Assembly (NCBI GenBank): GCA_017694795.1
Contig: JADIMM010000117.1
Coordinates: 1 to 64,000, forward strand
Reading direction: 5' to 3'
Source: Candidatus Gallitreponema excrementavium
GTDB taxonomy: Bacteria > Spirochaetota > Spirochaetia > Treponematales > Treponemataceae
DNA: 64,000 nucleotides
The notes beneath the pieces are model-generated. The model saw only the letters and a list, made by a program, of their open reading frames with translations. It ran no database searches and was not told the DNA's origin. The position numbers and the translations under genes were made by a program. This document shows positions 52,313 through 61,857 of the stretch, piece after piece. Within the stretch, counting starts at the first letter, position 1; each line of letters starts with the position of its first letter.

Positions 52313-55057
52313 ATGATTATCAACAGCTTAATGAAGTTATTTTTCGGATCTCAACATGAAAGAGATATAAAAGCCTTACTTCCATTGCTCCATGCGGTAA
52401 ACGAAAAAGAAGCATGGGCACTTTCGCTTAAGCCGGAAGAATATCCGGAAGTTACCAAGTCTTTCAAAGAAAGGCTCTCCCGGGGAGAAACATTGGATGA
52501 TATTCTTCCTGAAGCCTTTGCCCTTGCAAGGGAAGCTGCAAGAAGAATGTTGGGCGAACGTCCCTATGATGTCCAGATTCTGGGAGCCCTGGTACTGCAT
52601 TCAGGGCGGATTGTAGAAATGAAGACCGGGGAAGGTAAAACCCTTACCTGTGTTCCTGCTGTTTACCTGAACAGCCTTACGGGAAAAGGCGTCCACATTG
52701 TAACCGTAAACGATTACCTGGCAGAACGGGACAGTGAATGGATGCGTCCTGTGTATTCCAGTCTGGGTTTAACAGTGGGTACTATACTGTCAAATATGGA
52801 TAATGAAGGCAGAAAAGCTGCCTATAACTGCGACATAACCTATGGCACAAATAATGAGTTCGGGTTTGATTACCTTAGGGATAATATGAAGCAGAATATT
52901 AATGACCGCTGTCAGAGAGGTTTTTCATTTGCTGTAGTAGATGAAATTGACTCTATTTTAATTGACGAAGCAAGAACCCCCCTCATCATTTCCGGTGCTG
53001 CAGAAGATGATACAAAGAAGTTCCAGGATGTAAACCGCCTTGTTGGACGCCTCAGGGAGGCTGACAAAAATCCCCAAACCGGTGACTATCCCGACGAAGG
53101 CAAAGGTGAAGAAATCCATGGTGACTACAAAATAGACGAAAAAAGCAAGAGGATTTCTTTTACCAGCGAAGGAATGAACCACATAGAAGAAATCCTGAAG
53201 CAGCAGGGGCTGATAGACGGCAGTCTTTACGAAGAGACAAATTTTGAATACATACACTATTTTACCCAGGCTGTAAAAGCCCATGTTTTGTACAAAATCG
53301 ATGTAGACTATGTAGTTCAGGACGGGCAGGTACAAATCGTAGATGAATTTACAGGACGAATTCTTGAAGGGAGACGCTATTCAGACGGACTGCACCAAGC
53401 CATTGAAGCAAAAGAAGGAATCAAAGTAGCCCAAAGAAACAGGACAATGGCAACCATAACATTCCAGAATCTTTTCAGAATGTATGACAAATTGTCCGGA
53501 ATGACGGCAACCGCCGATACAGAAGCTGTGGAATTCAACAAAATCTATAACATGGATGTGGTAGTTGTCCCCACAAATAAACCTGTGGCAAGAATAGACT
53601 ATGACGATGAGGTTTATCTTAATGATGAGGACAAATTAAATGCAATCTGCAAGGAAATTGAAAAAGCCCATAAAAAAGGACAGCCTGTCCTTGTTGGAAC
53701 CGTATCAATCGAAAAATCTGAAATAGTTTCCCGTGCCCTGACCAAAAGAGGAATCCCCCATGAAGTTTTAAATGCCAAAAACCACGCAAGGGAAGCACTT
53801 ATAATTGCCGAAGCCGGGGCCAAAGGGGCCGTTACCATAGCCACCAATATGGCAGGCCGTGGTACCGACATAAAACTTGGGGGGAACCCGGAATTCAGGG
53901 CCAGAAAGCGGGCCGGAACAGAAGCAACCCAGGAAGAATTCAACAAAGCGTATGAAATTGAGTATAAGAAATGGCTGGAGGATTACAAGGAAGTCAAGGC
54001 CCTGGGAGGTCTTTATGTTATCGGTACAGAACGCCATGAAAGCAGGAGAATTGACAACCAGTTAAGGGGACGTTCAGGGCGCCAGGGGGACCCGGGTATG
54101 TCAAAGTTCTTTATATCCATGGACGACGATTTGATGAGACTTTTCGGTGGTTCAAACATGAAGAACCTTATGACAAGAATGGGAATGCCAAAAGGTGAAC
54201 CGATTTACCACCCGATTTTAAACCGGAGTATAGAAAAGGCCCAAAAAAAAGTAGAAGAACGGAACTTTGAAATAAGAAAGCATCTTTTGGAATATGACGA
54301 TGTCTTGAACGAACAAAGGAACTTTATCTATGAGCAAAGGGATTCAATCCTAAAAGATGAAAATCTTGTAGGCAGGATTACAAACTCTGCAAAAGAGTGC
54401 ATAGAAGATGAACTTGAGATCTATCTGAAGAAATCCCATAAAGATTATGAATCAGGATTTAAGGAATTTTCTACCTTTGTAAAGGATAAATTCGGCTATG
54501 TATTTCCGACAGACTTAACCGAATCCCAGCAAAAAGATTCAGAATATCTGCTCAACCTTATAATGACAGGTTTAAACCAGGATATGAGCGAAAAGGAAAA
54601 TCTCGTAGGCAAGGAAAACCTGAATGCTTTTATCAGGGACCAGTATCTCTACGCTATCGACCGCCGCTGGCTGGATCACCTGGATGCATTGGAATCCCTC
54701 CGTGAAGCTGTTTACCTGAGAACCTACGGTCAAAAGAATCCTCTTACCGAGTACAAAATTGAAGGTTTTGAGATATTTTACAATATGGTTGACTCTATAA
54801 GGATTGACACAGCCTCCAGGATGTTCCTAATAAAAATCAAGTATGGAAAGGATGAAAGACCCCAGCGGAGGGTGGCTTCTGGAAATGCCAATCATGCAGC
54901 TGTTTCATCTTTCTCAGGGCAGGGACAAAGGTCACCTATGAGTTCCCATACTCAGGGAGATAAGGTCACTGTAGTAAGAACCGGTCCGAAAATCGGGAGA
55001 AATGATCCCTGCCCCTGCGGCTCAGGAAAAAAGTATAAACAGTGTTGCGGCCGATAG
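52313..55057 (+). CDS. secA: Preprotein translocase ATPase SecA
   Basis: A 914-aa motor that drives proteins through SecYEG. Walker A is [10 protein letters not shown], the DEAD-like box is [14 protein letters not shown], and [14 protein letters not shown] and [11 protein letters not shown] are in the second motor domain. The C-terminal zinc motif [13 protein letters not shown], which binds SecB or ribosomes, is intact. No Shine-Dalgarno precedes either in-frame ATG (52313, 52331); the promoter geometry favours 52313. The AAC(3)-like gene follows 10 bp later. Confidence 0.97.
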   Translation: MIINSLMKLFFGSQHERDIKALLPLLHAVNEKEAWALSLKPEEYPEVTKSFKERLSRGETLDDILPEAFALAREAARRMLGERPYDVQILGALVLHSGRIVEMKTGEGKTLTCVPAVYLNSLTGKGVHIVTVNDYLAERDSEWMRPVYSSLGLTVGTILSNMDNEGRKAAYNCDITYGTNNEFGFDYLRDNMKQNINDRCQRGFSFAVVDEIDSILIDEARTPLIISGAAEDDTKKFQDVNRLVGRLREADKNPQTGDYPDEGKGEEIHGDYKIDEKSKRISFTSEGMNHIEEILKQQGLIDGSLYEETNFEYIHYFTQAVKAHVLYKIDVDYVVQDGQVQIVDEFTGRILEGRRYSDGLHQAIEAKEGIKVAQRNRTMATITFQNLFRMYDKLSGMTATADTEAVEFNKIYNMDVVVVPTNKPVARIDYDDEVYLNDEDKLNAICKEIEKAHKKGQPVLVGTVSIEKSEIVSRALTKRGIPHEVLNAKNHAREALIIAEAGAKGAVTIATNMAGRGTDIKLGGNPEFRARKRAGTEATQEEFNKAYEIEYKKWLEDYKEVKALGGLYVIGTERHESRRIDNQLRGRSGRQGDPGMSKFFISMDDDLMRLFGGSNMKNLMTRMGMPKGEPIYHPILNRSIEKAQKKVEERNFEIRKHLLEYDDVLNEQRNFIYEQRDSILKDENLVGRITNSAKECIEDELEIYLKKSHKDYESGFKEFSTFVKDKFGYVFPTDLTESQQKDSEYLLNLIMTGLNQDMSEKENLVGKENLNAFIRDQYLYAIDRRWLDHLDALESLREAVYLRTYGQKNPLTEYKIEGFEIFYNMVDSIRIDTASRMFLIKIKYGKDERPQRRVASGNANHAAVSSFSGQGQRSPMSSHTQGDKVTVVRTGPKIGRNDPCPCGSGKKYKQCCGR

Positions 55058-55067
55058 GAGTGTTCCG

Positions 55068-55856
55068 GTGGAACGTAGGATTGTAATAAAGGAAGATATA
55101 CTCAATGCCTTAAAGAAAGCAGGTGTTCGGGCAGGACAGGTGATAATGGTTCATACATCTTTAAAAAGTCTGGGTTTTGTGTGTGGTGGGGCACAAACTG
55201 TAATTGAAGCCATTCTTGAATGCGTTGGAGATGATGGAACCATTATGATGCCTACCCAATCCTGGAAAAATCTTGACCCTTCAACTGGAGTCCACTGGGA
55301 AGAACCGGAAGAATGGTGGGATATAATCAGAGAAAACTGGCCTGCCTATGATAAAGATATTACTCCCACAAACACAATGGGAGCTGTATCAGAAATGTTC
55401 AGAAAGTGGCCCGGCACATTCAGAAGTGACCACCCTGCCCGTTCTGTTGCGGCAAAAGGAAAATATGCAGAATTTCTTACTTCCGGACATGATTTATCTG
55501 ATATATTCGGGGAAAATTCTCCCATAGGAAAGTTATACACTCTTGACGGTTATGTACTTCTTTTAGGCGTTGGATACGATAAAAATACCTCCCTTCATCT
55601 TGCAGATGTAAGGGCTGAATACCCGGGGAAACACAATTCCACGGAGCATAGTGCAGTCATAGAAAACGGTAAACGGGTGTGGAAGGAATATTCTACACTT
55701 TATGTTGACGGGGAAGATTTTATACAAATTGGGGAAGATTTTGAAAAAGAATTCCCTGTAAAACAAACCTCACTTGGCAACGGAACTGTAAAATTCATGA
55801 AACAGAGAGAACTCGTCGACTTTGCCGTCAAATGGATTGAAAAAAACAGAAAATAA
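55068..55856 (+). CDS. AAC(3)-family aminoglycoside N-acetyltransferase homologue
   Basis: A 262-aa member of the Antibiotic_NAT (AAC(3)) family, which transfers acetyl from acetyl-CoA. Motifs VMVHTSLKSLGFV-type (IMVHTSLKSLGF), GTIMMPTQS, SDHPARSVAAKG and YDKNTSLHLADVRAE with the catalytic His are preserved. GTG at 55068 has AGGAG at 8 bp, and the frame upstream lies inside secA. It is probably co-transcribed with secA, before a strong terminator. Whether the natural substrate is an aminoglycoside is unknown; chromosomal homologues often are not resistance genes. Confidence 0.85.
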   Translation: MERRIVIKEDILNALKKAGVRAGQVIMVHTSLKSLGFVCGGAQTVIEAILECVGDDGTIMMPTQSWKNLDPSTGVHWEEPEEWWDIIRENWPAYDKDITPTNTMGAVSEMFRKWPGTFRSDHPARSVAAKGKYAEFLTSGHDLSDIFGENSPIGKLYTLDGYVLLLGVGYDKNTSLHLADVRAEYPGKHNSTEHSAVIENGKRVWKEYSTLYVDGEDFIQIGEDFEKEFPVKQTSLGNGTVKFMKQRELVDFAVKWIEKNRK

Positions 55857-55905
55857 TAGACCATAAAAATTCATAACAGAGATATGACTTCAAAAGTAAT
55901 GAAGT

Positions 55906-55953
55906 CCCCATTGTACAATGGGGTAAGGGTTTGACAAAACCCTTACTTTTTTT
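55906..55953 (+). terminator. Double hairpin terminator after secA-AAC(3)
   Basis: A perfect 18-bp palindrome CCCCATTGTACAATGGGG (55906-55923) is immediately followed by GTAAGGGTTT/AAACCCTTAC (55923-55932 and 55937-55946) with a GACA loop and seven Ts. Confidence 0.88.
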
Positions 55954-55997
55954 GCCGGGAAGCGGGAAAAAGATTTTACAATGTGAGGAGTAGGATT

Positions 55998-56351
55998 ATG
56001 AAAAAATCAGCTTTAATTTTTTTGTTTTTTTTTATGATGTCAGGATTTTTGTTTGCCCAAAAATACAGATATGTAGCTGTCATGGCAAATTCCAGCACCA
56101 ATGCCTGCATTTCTGTTATGGATTATCCTGAAAAAGTAGCGGAAGAAAAACTAAATGAGCTTTTTTTTGCCGCAAACACTAGCGAAGAAAAATTTATTGC
56201 AGAAAGCGGTGTGCAAAATATTAAATACTTTTATGATCTTGGTTATTTAACACTTTTATATATAGACTTTACAAAAGATAAAGAAAACCCTGAATATAAC
56301 TACATAAATAACTGGCAGGAGCTGATAGAATATATCAGGGGAAAACGGTAA
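55998..56351 (+). CDS. Small exported protein, unknown
   Basis: A 117-aa protein with a signal peptide (ALIFLFFFMMSGFLFAQ) and a short mature domain rich in aromatic and acidic residues. GAGGAG lies before the ATG at 55998. No family recognised. The gap to the next gene (56352-56497) contains hairpins only. Confidence 0.6.
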   Translation: MKKSALIFLFFFMMSGFLFAQKYRYVAVMANSSTNACISVMDYPEKVAEEKLNELFFAANTSEEKFIAESGVQNIKYFYDLGYLTLLYIDFTKDKENPEYNYINNWQELIEYIRGKR

Positions 56352-56440
56352 ATAAGATAAGGGCTTCCCGGCAAAATCAGATTATCGGTACTTGTTAATT
56401 TTATACTAAAAACTGCCTGCAAATCAGGCGTCAGAAATGG

Positions 56441-56481
56441 AAAAAGAAAAACCGGCTGTCAGTTTTTAAAACAGCAGCCGG
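56441..56481 (-). terminator. Terminator of the SPOR protein gene
   Basis: CCGGCTG (56452-56458) and CAGCCGG (56475-56481) form the stem; the minus transcript continues into TTTTTC then Ts. Confidence 0.8.
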
Positions 56482-56497
56482 CATTAAAAATGAAAAC

Positions 56498-57847
56498 CTA
56501 ATTTCTTGATACAAAGGCGTCCTTAAATCCAAAGGATTTAAACCTTTCCAAAACAGCCCCGTATTCATCCCTGTTTACAGGTCCAATCAAAACCCTCACA
56601 AGATTTTTACCATTGTTCTGTAATTCAACCAGCTTGATTGGATAATCTTCACCGTATTTTCCACAAACCTCATCCAAGGTCTTGGAATCCTGGAGGGCTG
56701 CAATCTGAATATATATTCCTTTTTCCAATGTATCCGGTGTTTCGGAAACATATTCATCAATATTTCCTTTTACAGTGCTTTCATCCGCAATAACCGGAGT
56801 TTCAGGAATTATTATATCTTCTTCTTTTGCTATAAAGTCAGAATCAATATCTGTTTCTGCTACTACTTCGGAATCGGGTAAAACCGGTTGATTTTCCCGG
56901 TTGATTTCAATCTGTGAATCATCAAAACTCACTACCAGCTCCGGTTCATCAGAAATTATTACATCATCAGCAACCTTTTCTGCATCAGGCAATTCGCTTG
57001 TTACAGGTGTTTCCGGTACAAGGCTGTCATCTGAAAGCACAATTATTTCATCCTCGTCCTCTGTTTCTATTTCCTCCGGTGGTATCAATACTACCTCGAC
57101 GGATTCAGTTTTTTCATCCCGGATTTCCGTAGAACCTTTTGCAGCTTCTATTTCTGTTTCCCCGGATTCTTCTGTAGAGCTTTCATCACTGCCGGTACTT
57201 TCTGCAACAGCGTCATCAATCACAGTTTCCTCTGCCACAGAATCCATTTCCATAGCTTTTTTGTTTTCAATAGCTTCTTCTGAGGCTGTAATAACTTCTT
57301 CCGGTACTATATTTTCTTCAGGGCCCACACCTTGAGTACCTTCCCCGGAATCCTCTTGGGCAACCATTTCATCAGTAAAAACCTGTTCAGGAACATACCC
57401 AAGCCATTCCTCATCCTCAGAAACTTCTGCCTCCCCGTATCTTGCCTTATCAAAGGCGATTGCTGCCTGGGGGTTAACATCAGGATCATTATTCTGAAAG
57501 CTGTTGTCAAAAACAAGGTTCTCGGCAGAAGTAAAGGGAATCCGTACCCTAACACGGGATACAGAACCGCTTCTTAAAGAAAGGTTTTTTGCCGCCTCAG
57601 GTGAAACTGCAGCAAGAACACCGGAGGTACCTAAGGGGCCTGTTACCTCAGCCTGTATTGTAATTCCGTTCTCTAAATTAGTGATTTCAACAACAGTATG
57701 CTTTGGAAATGCATTACTTAAAATATAATTGCCTTGCGTAGGAAAATCAGAATTTGAGGCTATTCCGGCAGCCCCTTCCCATACAGAGGCACCATGAATA
57801 AAACTCAAAATAAAAATAGAAATTATTAATGCAATTGTTTTCTTCAT
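56498..57847 (-). CDS. Exported SPOR-domain protein with RlpA-like N-terminus
   Basis: A 449-aa protein with a signal peptide, an N-terminal double-psi-barrel-like segment (about residues 22-105, GAAGIASNSDFPTQGNYILS ... TVVEITNLENG) similar to RlpA, a very long Glu/Val/Thr-rich acidic linker (about residues 125-370) and a C-terminal SPOR domain (GIYIQIAALQDSKTLDEVC ... VRVLIGPVN). SPOR domains bind denuded glycan strands at division sites. RlpA catalytic residues are not clearly present. It overlaps no gene and follows the 58.4-kb exported protein by 1 bp. Confidence 0.78.
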   Translation of the reverse strand: MKKTIALIISIFILSFIHGASVWEGAAGIASNSDFPTQGNYILSNAFPKHTVVEITNLENGITIQAEVTGPLGTSGVLAAVSPEAAKNLSLRSGSVSRVRVRIPFTSAENLVFDNSFQNNDPDVNPQAAIAFDKARYGEAEVSEDEEWLGYVPEQVFTDEMVAQEDSGEGTQGVGPEENIVPEEVITASEEAIENKKAMEMDSVAEETVIDDAVAESTGSDESSTEESGETEIEAAKGSTEIRDEKTESVEVVLIPPEEIETEDEDEIIVLSDDSLVPETPVTSELPDAEKVADDVIISDEPELVVSFDDSQIEINRENQPVLPDSEVVAETDIDSDFIAKEEDIIIPETPVIADESTVKGNIDEYVSETPDTLEKGIYIQIAALQDSKTLDEVCGKYGEDYPIKLVELQNNGKNLVRVLIGPVNRDEYGAVLERFKSFGFKDAFVSRN

Positions 57848-57848
57848 A

Positions 57849-58364
57849 TTAATACCCCTTATCCTTCAAAATAACTTTGTAGGCCTCTCTGGCGATGTAT
57901 TCCGCCATCAAGGTTCCTGCCTTTGAAGGATCATCGAGCTTTTTTGTAAATTTTTTACCTTCAACTGACTTTGAAGACAATGTTTCCTGATTTTTTACCG
58001 AAATGACTTTGTAGGAAATTTTCTTGATTTTTGCATAAGTTTTTCCTTCCGGTATCCTTTCAGGGACAGAATCATAATCCACATAAAGAACAAGAACATA
58101 ATCTTCCTGTCCCTCTATTCCCTTTTCTATAAAATATTTATCATCCTTAAAGTATTTTTTATCGTAAAGCACTCCACTGTTTGTAACAATCTCATCCAAA
58201 TCATAAAAAGCAGTCAATATTACAGATTCTATGTCCCGCGTAGTTTCTTTTGAAATTTCAGGGGAGTCTGACGGCTGAACAACAGACAAACATATAGTTG
58301 AACTCCAACCGAATGTGCAAATTACTAAAAACAAAACCATAAACAACTTCTTTATGTTTTTCAT
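57849..58364 (-). CDS. Exported protein, unknown
   Basis: A 171-aa protein with signal peptide (KLFMVLFLVICTFGWS) and a mature alpha/beta domain. GGAGGG precedes the ATG. It ends 1 bp before the SPOR gene, so they form a pair. No recognised family. Confidence 0.68.
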   Translation of the reverse strand: MKNIKKLFMVLFLVICTFGWSSTICLSVVQPSDSPEISKETTRDIESVILTAFYDLDEIVTNSGVLYDKKYFKDDKYFIEKGIEGQEDYVLVLYVDYDSVPERIPEGKTYAKIKKISYKVISVKNQETLSSKSVEGKKFTKKLDDPSKAGTLMAEYIAREAYKVILKDKGY

Positions 58365-58532
58365 AATACCCTCCAGGTTTTATCCCTTTATATATCGGAA
58401 AATATTTTTTTAATTTTAGCATAAAAATATTTCGTGATGTTTATCCGGAACAAAGTCCGCTAAGTCCATATTCAGGGAATTTCCACAAGCCTTATACATA
58501 TAAATTTTCCTCAAGTCGGTAAGAATTGTTTA

Positions 58533-58561
58533 TTGCAGTTTTAAAGCTACTATGATACCCT
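58533..58561 (+). promoter_or_regulatory. Candidate promoter of LoaP-like gene (leaderless geometry)
   Basis: TTGCAG (58533-58538), 17-bp spacer, TACCCT (58556-58561), then 6 bp to the ATG at 58568. An alternative TTGTTT -19- TATGAT ends 11 bp before the ATG. Confidence 0.45.
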
Positions 58562-58567
58562 GAGAGT

Positions 58568-59086
58568 ATGTATTTATTTGCCATACAGGTAATTACCGGA
58601 ACTGAAAATAGATTTATAAATTCTTCAACCAAAAACAATGCAGAAATCGGGGAACGGCTTTTTTACCCCCGGAGAAAGCTTTCAATCAGAAAAAACGGTA
58701 TAACCAAGGAACAGCTTTGTCCCCTTTTTGCAGGATATGTTTTTTTCAGGAACCAGGAAAGCAAACTTGATACAGAAACTATAAATTTTATAAAAAAACA
58801 GGATTGTTTTGTAAGAATATTAAAGGATACCAAAAACCCGCTGTGCCTGTCCCCTAAGGATGCAGAACTGATTCATCATTTTATTAACGGTAGAGGAATT
58901 TCTGATATTTCGACGGTATATTTTGATGAAAATAACCGGATTGTGGTTGAATCCGGCCCTTTAAAAGGGTTGGAGGGAAAAATAGTAAAGGTTGACCGCC
59001 GGAAACAAAGGGCAAAGATATCCCTTGACTTATATAATGATAAATTTCTTATTGATTTGGGATTTAAAGTTATCTCCAAGGTGTGA
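58568..59086 (+). CDS. NusG paralogue, LoaP-like antiterminator
   Basis: A 172-aa NusG-family protein: an N-terminal NGN domain (FAIQVITGTENRFIN, LFAGYVFFR, FVRILKDTKNPLCLS) and a C-terminal KOW domain (VVESGPLKGLEGKIVKVDRRKQRAKISL). Specialised NusG paralogues (LoaP/RfaH group) bind RNA polymerase and allow transcription of long operons. It is the first gene of the sugar-nucleotide operon, which fits a LoaP that controls its own cluster. The general NusG would be elsewhere. The target hairpin was not identified. Confidence 0.82.
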   Translation: MYLFAIQVITGTENRFINSSTKNNAEIGERLFYPRRKLSIRKNGITKEQLCPLFAGYVFFRNQESKLDTETINFIKKQDCFVRILKDTKNPLCLSPKDAELIHHFINGRGISDISTVYFDENNRIVVESGPLKGLEGKIVKVDRRKQRAKISLDLYNDKFLIDLGFKVISKV

Positions 59087-59107
59087 TAGAATACGGACGG
59101 GGTATTT

Positions 59108-60625
59108 ATGAAGCAGATTCAGGGTAAGATTTATATTATAGGTGCCGGATTTGCCGGTAAAATGATTTGCAGGGAAATTAAAGAAAAGGGTATCTTTGGT
59201 GAAGTTGCAGCCTTTTTAGACGATGATACTTCAAAAATCGGGACAAAAATTTCAGGGATACCTGTAATAGGTCCTGTAATGGAAATCATCCCTGTTCTTA
59301 AGCATGAGGCACAGGATGAAGCACTCATTGCAATTCCCAGTGCGGAAAAGGCCTATCTTTCCAAACTCTATACACAATTAAAAAAATCCGGGTTTCATAA
59401 GATTAAGATTCTTCCGGGAATCAGCCAGATTATTGAGGGAGACGCCCATCTCGTCCAGGCAAGGGAAATAGATCCCCAGGATCTTCTAGGCAGAGACCCG
59501 CAGATTATAGGCCTTAAAGAAAGTATTGCCTATTTGAGGGGAAAACGGGTTTTGATAACAGGAGCCGGAGGTTCAATCGGAAGTGAGCTTGCAAGACAGC
59601 TGTTATCCGGAGGTGCACAGCGGTTATACCTCTTTGGTCACGGTGAAAATTCAATTTACCAGATTGAACGGGAATTGAAGCTTTTACAACAGGGAGGCGT
59701 AGGTGAATCCGCAGTATTGGTTCCTGTAATCGGCGATATTAAAGACCGGGAGTTTATTTTTTATATTTTAAATAAACTTAAAGCAGATGTAATCTTTCAT
59801 TGTGCTGCCTATAAGCATGTTCCCCTTATGGAGGCAAACCCGGTAGCCGCCATAGAAAATAACGTTTTCGGTACAAAAAACCTGTTGGACGGAGCCCTGG
59901 AAAGCGGGGTAAAAAGATTTGTGCTTATTTCCACAGATAAAGCAGTTTCACCGGTTTCTGTTTACGGAGCCTCAAAAGCCTTATGCGAAGAATTAATCCT
60001 TCATTATGCAAAAAAAGCCGGTGAAAACCAGTCTTTTATGTCAGTAAGGTTCGGAAATGTATTGGGCTCCAGAGGTTCGGTACTTCCGCTTTTTTTAGAC
60101 CAGATATCACAGGGTGGCCCCCTTACAGTAACCCACAAAGATATGGAAAGATATTTTATGACGATACCGGAGGCCTGCTCCCTTGTTTTAAAAGCCGGTG
60201 GTGTCGGGGAAAACGGTAAAATGTATCTATTGGACATGGGGGAACCCCTAAAAATTTATAATATAGCCCTCCAGCTTATCAGATTTTACGGATTTGAACC
60301 TGATAAGGATATCAAGATAAAAATAATAGGAACAAGACCCGGTGAAAGACTTACAGAACCCCTTTGGCTTAAAGAGGAAAATCCGGTTCCAACTTCATAT
60401 CCTGGAATTCTGGACCTTAAAGATAAAAAACAAAGCGTAGATATTGAAAAAGTTCTGGGGAAACTTGCAGATATTGTTTTAAGCGGAAATCCAGGCACAG
60501 ACTATGAAAAAAGCTATCAGGAAGAAGACTTTCCTTTCGAATACCGGAACAAGGAAAAATTAAAGCAAATTTTAATTGAATTTTTTCCTTCGTTAACGCA
60601 GACACAGACTGAATCCGTGGTATAA
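59108..60625 (+). CDS. CapD/FlaA1-like nucleotide-sugar dehydratase/epimerase
   Basis: A 505-aa soluble protein with an N-terminal CoA-binding-like Rossmann domain (about residues 8-130) and a second SDR domain with GAGGSIGSELA (about residue 150), HCAAYKHVPLME and STDKAVSPVSVYGASK (Tyr286, Lys290). The family converts UDP-GlcNAc to a 4-keto-6-deoxy or epimerised sugar. The multi-helix membrane anchor typical of PglF/WbpM is missing. Catalytic residue is Tyr rather than the Met of large C6-dehydratases. Product not determinable. Confidence 0.82.
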   Translation: MKQIQGKIYIIGAGFAGKMICREIKEKGIFGEVAAFLDDDTSKIGTKISGIPVIGPVMEIIPVLKHEAQDEALIAIPSAEKAYLSKLYTQLKKSGFHKIKILPGISQIIEGDAHLVQAREIDPQDLLGRDPQIIGLKESIAYLRGKRVLITGAGGSIGSELARQLLSGGAQRLYLFGHGENSIYQIERELKLLQQGGVGESAVLVPVIGDIKDREFIFYILNKLKADVIFHCAAYKHVPLMEANPVAAIENNVFGTKNLLDGALESGVKRFVLISTDKAVSPVSVYGASKALCEELILHYAKKAGENQSFMSVRFGNVLGSRGSVLPLFLDQISQGGPLTVTHKDMERYFMTIPEACSLVLKAGGVGENGKMYLLDMGEPLKIYNIALQLIRFYGFEPDKDIKIKIIGTRPGERLTEPLWLKEENPVPTSYPGILDLKDKKQSVDIEKVLGKLADIVLSGNPGTDYEKSYQEEDFPFEYRNKEKLKQILIEFFPSLTQTQTESVV

Positions 60626-60647
60626 TAATAAAAGCCGAGGAAAACGA

Positions 60648-61853
60648 ATGAATATTACAAAAGTTCCGTTTGCAAGACCGTCAATAGGGAAAAAAGAAAT
60701 AAATGCGGTAAAAAAAGTACTGAAATCAGGGTGGTTGACAACGGGGAAAGAAACAGAATTGTTTGAAAAAGAGATGGAGGTTTTTACCTCCTCCCCCTTT
60801 TGTTTTGCTGTTAATTCCAATACATCAGGGCTGTTCTTATGCCTTAAAGCCATGGGAGTAAACGAAAACAACAGGATAATTACAAGCCCCTACACTTTTA
60901 CTGCTACAGCAGCCGTAGCCCGGCATCTGGGCAGTGAGGTTGTTTTTTGCGACGTTGAAGCTGACAGTTATAATATTTCACCAGAAAATATAAAAAAAAT
61001 TCTTAAAACCGAAAAAGATATAAAAACCATTGTGCCTGTACACTTTGGCGGTCTGCCATGCAAAATGGAAGAAATCCGGGAAACTGCGTCAAAACATGGG
61101 CTTTACACCCTGGAAGACAGTGCCCATGCTTTTCCTGCCAAAACTGAAAAAGGCTTTGCAGGAACTTTAGGGGATTGCGGGGTTTATTCATTTTACACCA
61201 CAAAGACTCTTTGCACCGGAGAAGGGGGTATGATTCTGACGAAAGACCCCGGACTGGCCGAAAAAATCAGGATTCTCAGATCAAACGGAATAGACCGCCA
61301 GGTCTGGGACAGATATACGAATCCCGGAAGCTCCTGGTTTTATGATGTTGTTGAACCCGGCTATAAAATGAATCTTCCTGATATTCTTTCTGCGATAGGA
61401 AGAGTTCAGTTAAAAAGAGCATTCGAGCTTCTTGACAAGAGAAAAAAAATTGCAGAAAAATATTTTTCAGCATTCAAAGATTATGATTTTATTATTCCGC
61501 CGCCGGGAATGGATTTTATTTCTGTCAGACAAGCTGACAGCAGGATAGAAAATTCCCTCCACATTTATCCATTGAGACTGAATTTGGGAAAGCTCAAGAT
61601 AAACCGGGACGAATTCGCTAACGAATTGCAGAATCTTGGAATAGGAATCAGTGTGCATTTTATTCCACTTTTTTTGATGACTTATTGGAAACAAAGATAT
61701 TCCTTAAAACCGGAAGATTTTCCAAATTCACTTGACCGTTATTTGACAACAATTTCCCTGCCCATATGGCCGGATATGACAAAGCAAATGGTAAAACGGG
61801 TTATTGATGCTGTTACCATTACGGGTAAAAAATATTATAAAATTCAAGGGTGA
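60648..61853 (+). CDS. DegT/DnrJ/EryC1/StrS-family aminotransferase
   Basis: A 401-aa PLP enzyme that aminates 4-keto sugars, the expected next step after the dehydratase. Seen: FARPSIGKKEI, HFGGLPCKMEEI, LEDSAHAFPA, SFYTTKTLCTGEGG with the PLP lysine, and NLPDILSAIGRVQL. GAGG precedes the ATG. Co-transcribed with neighbours. The amino sugar formed and its destination (glycan or lipid) are not known. Confidence 0.9.
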   Translation: MNITKVPFARPSIGKKEINAVKKVLKSGWLTTGKETELFEKEMEVFTSSPFCFAVNSNTSGLFLCLKAMGVNENNRIITSPYTFTATAAVARHLGSEVVFCDVEADSYNISPENIKKILKTEKDIKTIVPVHFGGLPCKMEEIRETASKHGLYTLEDSAHAFPAKTEKGFAGTLGDCGVYSFYTTKTLCTGEGGMILTKDPGLAEKIRILRSNGIDRQVWDRYTNPGSSWFYDVVEPGYKMNLPDILSAIGRVQLKRAFELLDKRKKIAEKYFSAFKDYDFIIPPPGMDFISVRQADSRIENSLHIYPLRLNLGKLKINRDEFANELQNLGIGISVHFIPLFLMTYWKQRYSLKPEDFPNSLDRYLTTISLPIWPDMTKQMVKRVIDAVTITGKKYYKIQG

Positions 61854-61857
61854 GGTA

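Noticed and set aside
55906-55923. 18-bp palindrome as a regulator binding site
   Set aside because: It directly precedes a T-run terminator hairpin at the end of a transcription unit, so it is more simply part of the terminator structure.
55931-55936. TTGACA as a promoter for the 56-kb exported protein
   Set aside because: It lies in the loop and stem of a terminator hairpin and has no -10 box at 16-18 bp.
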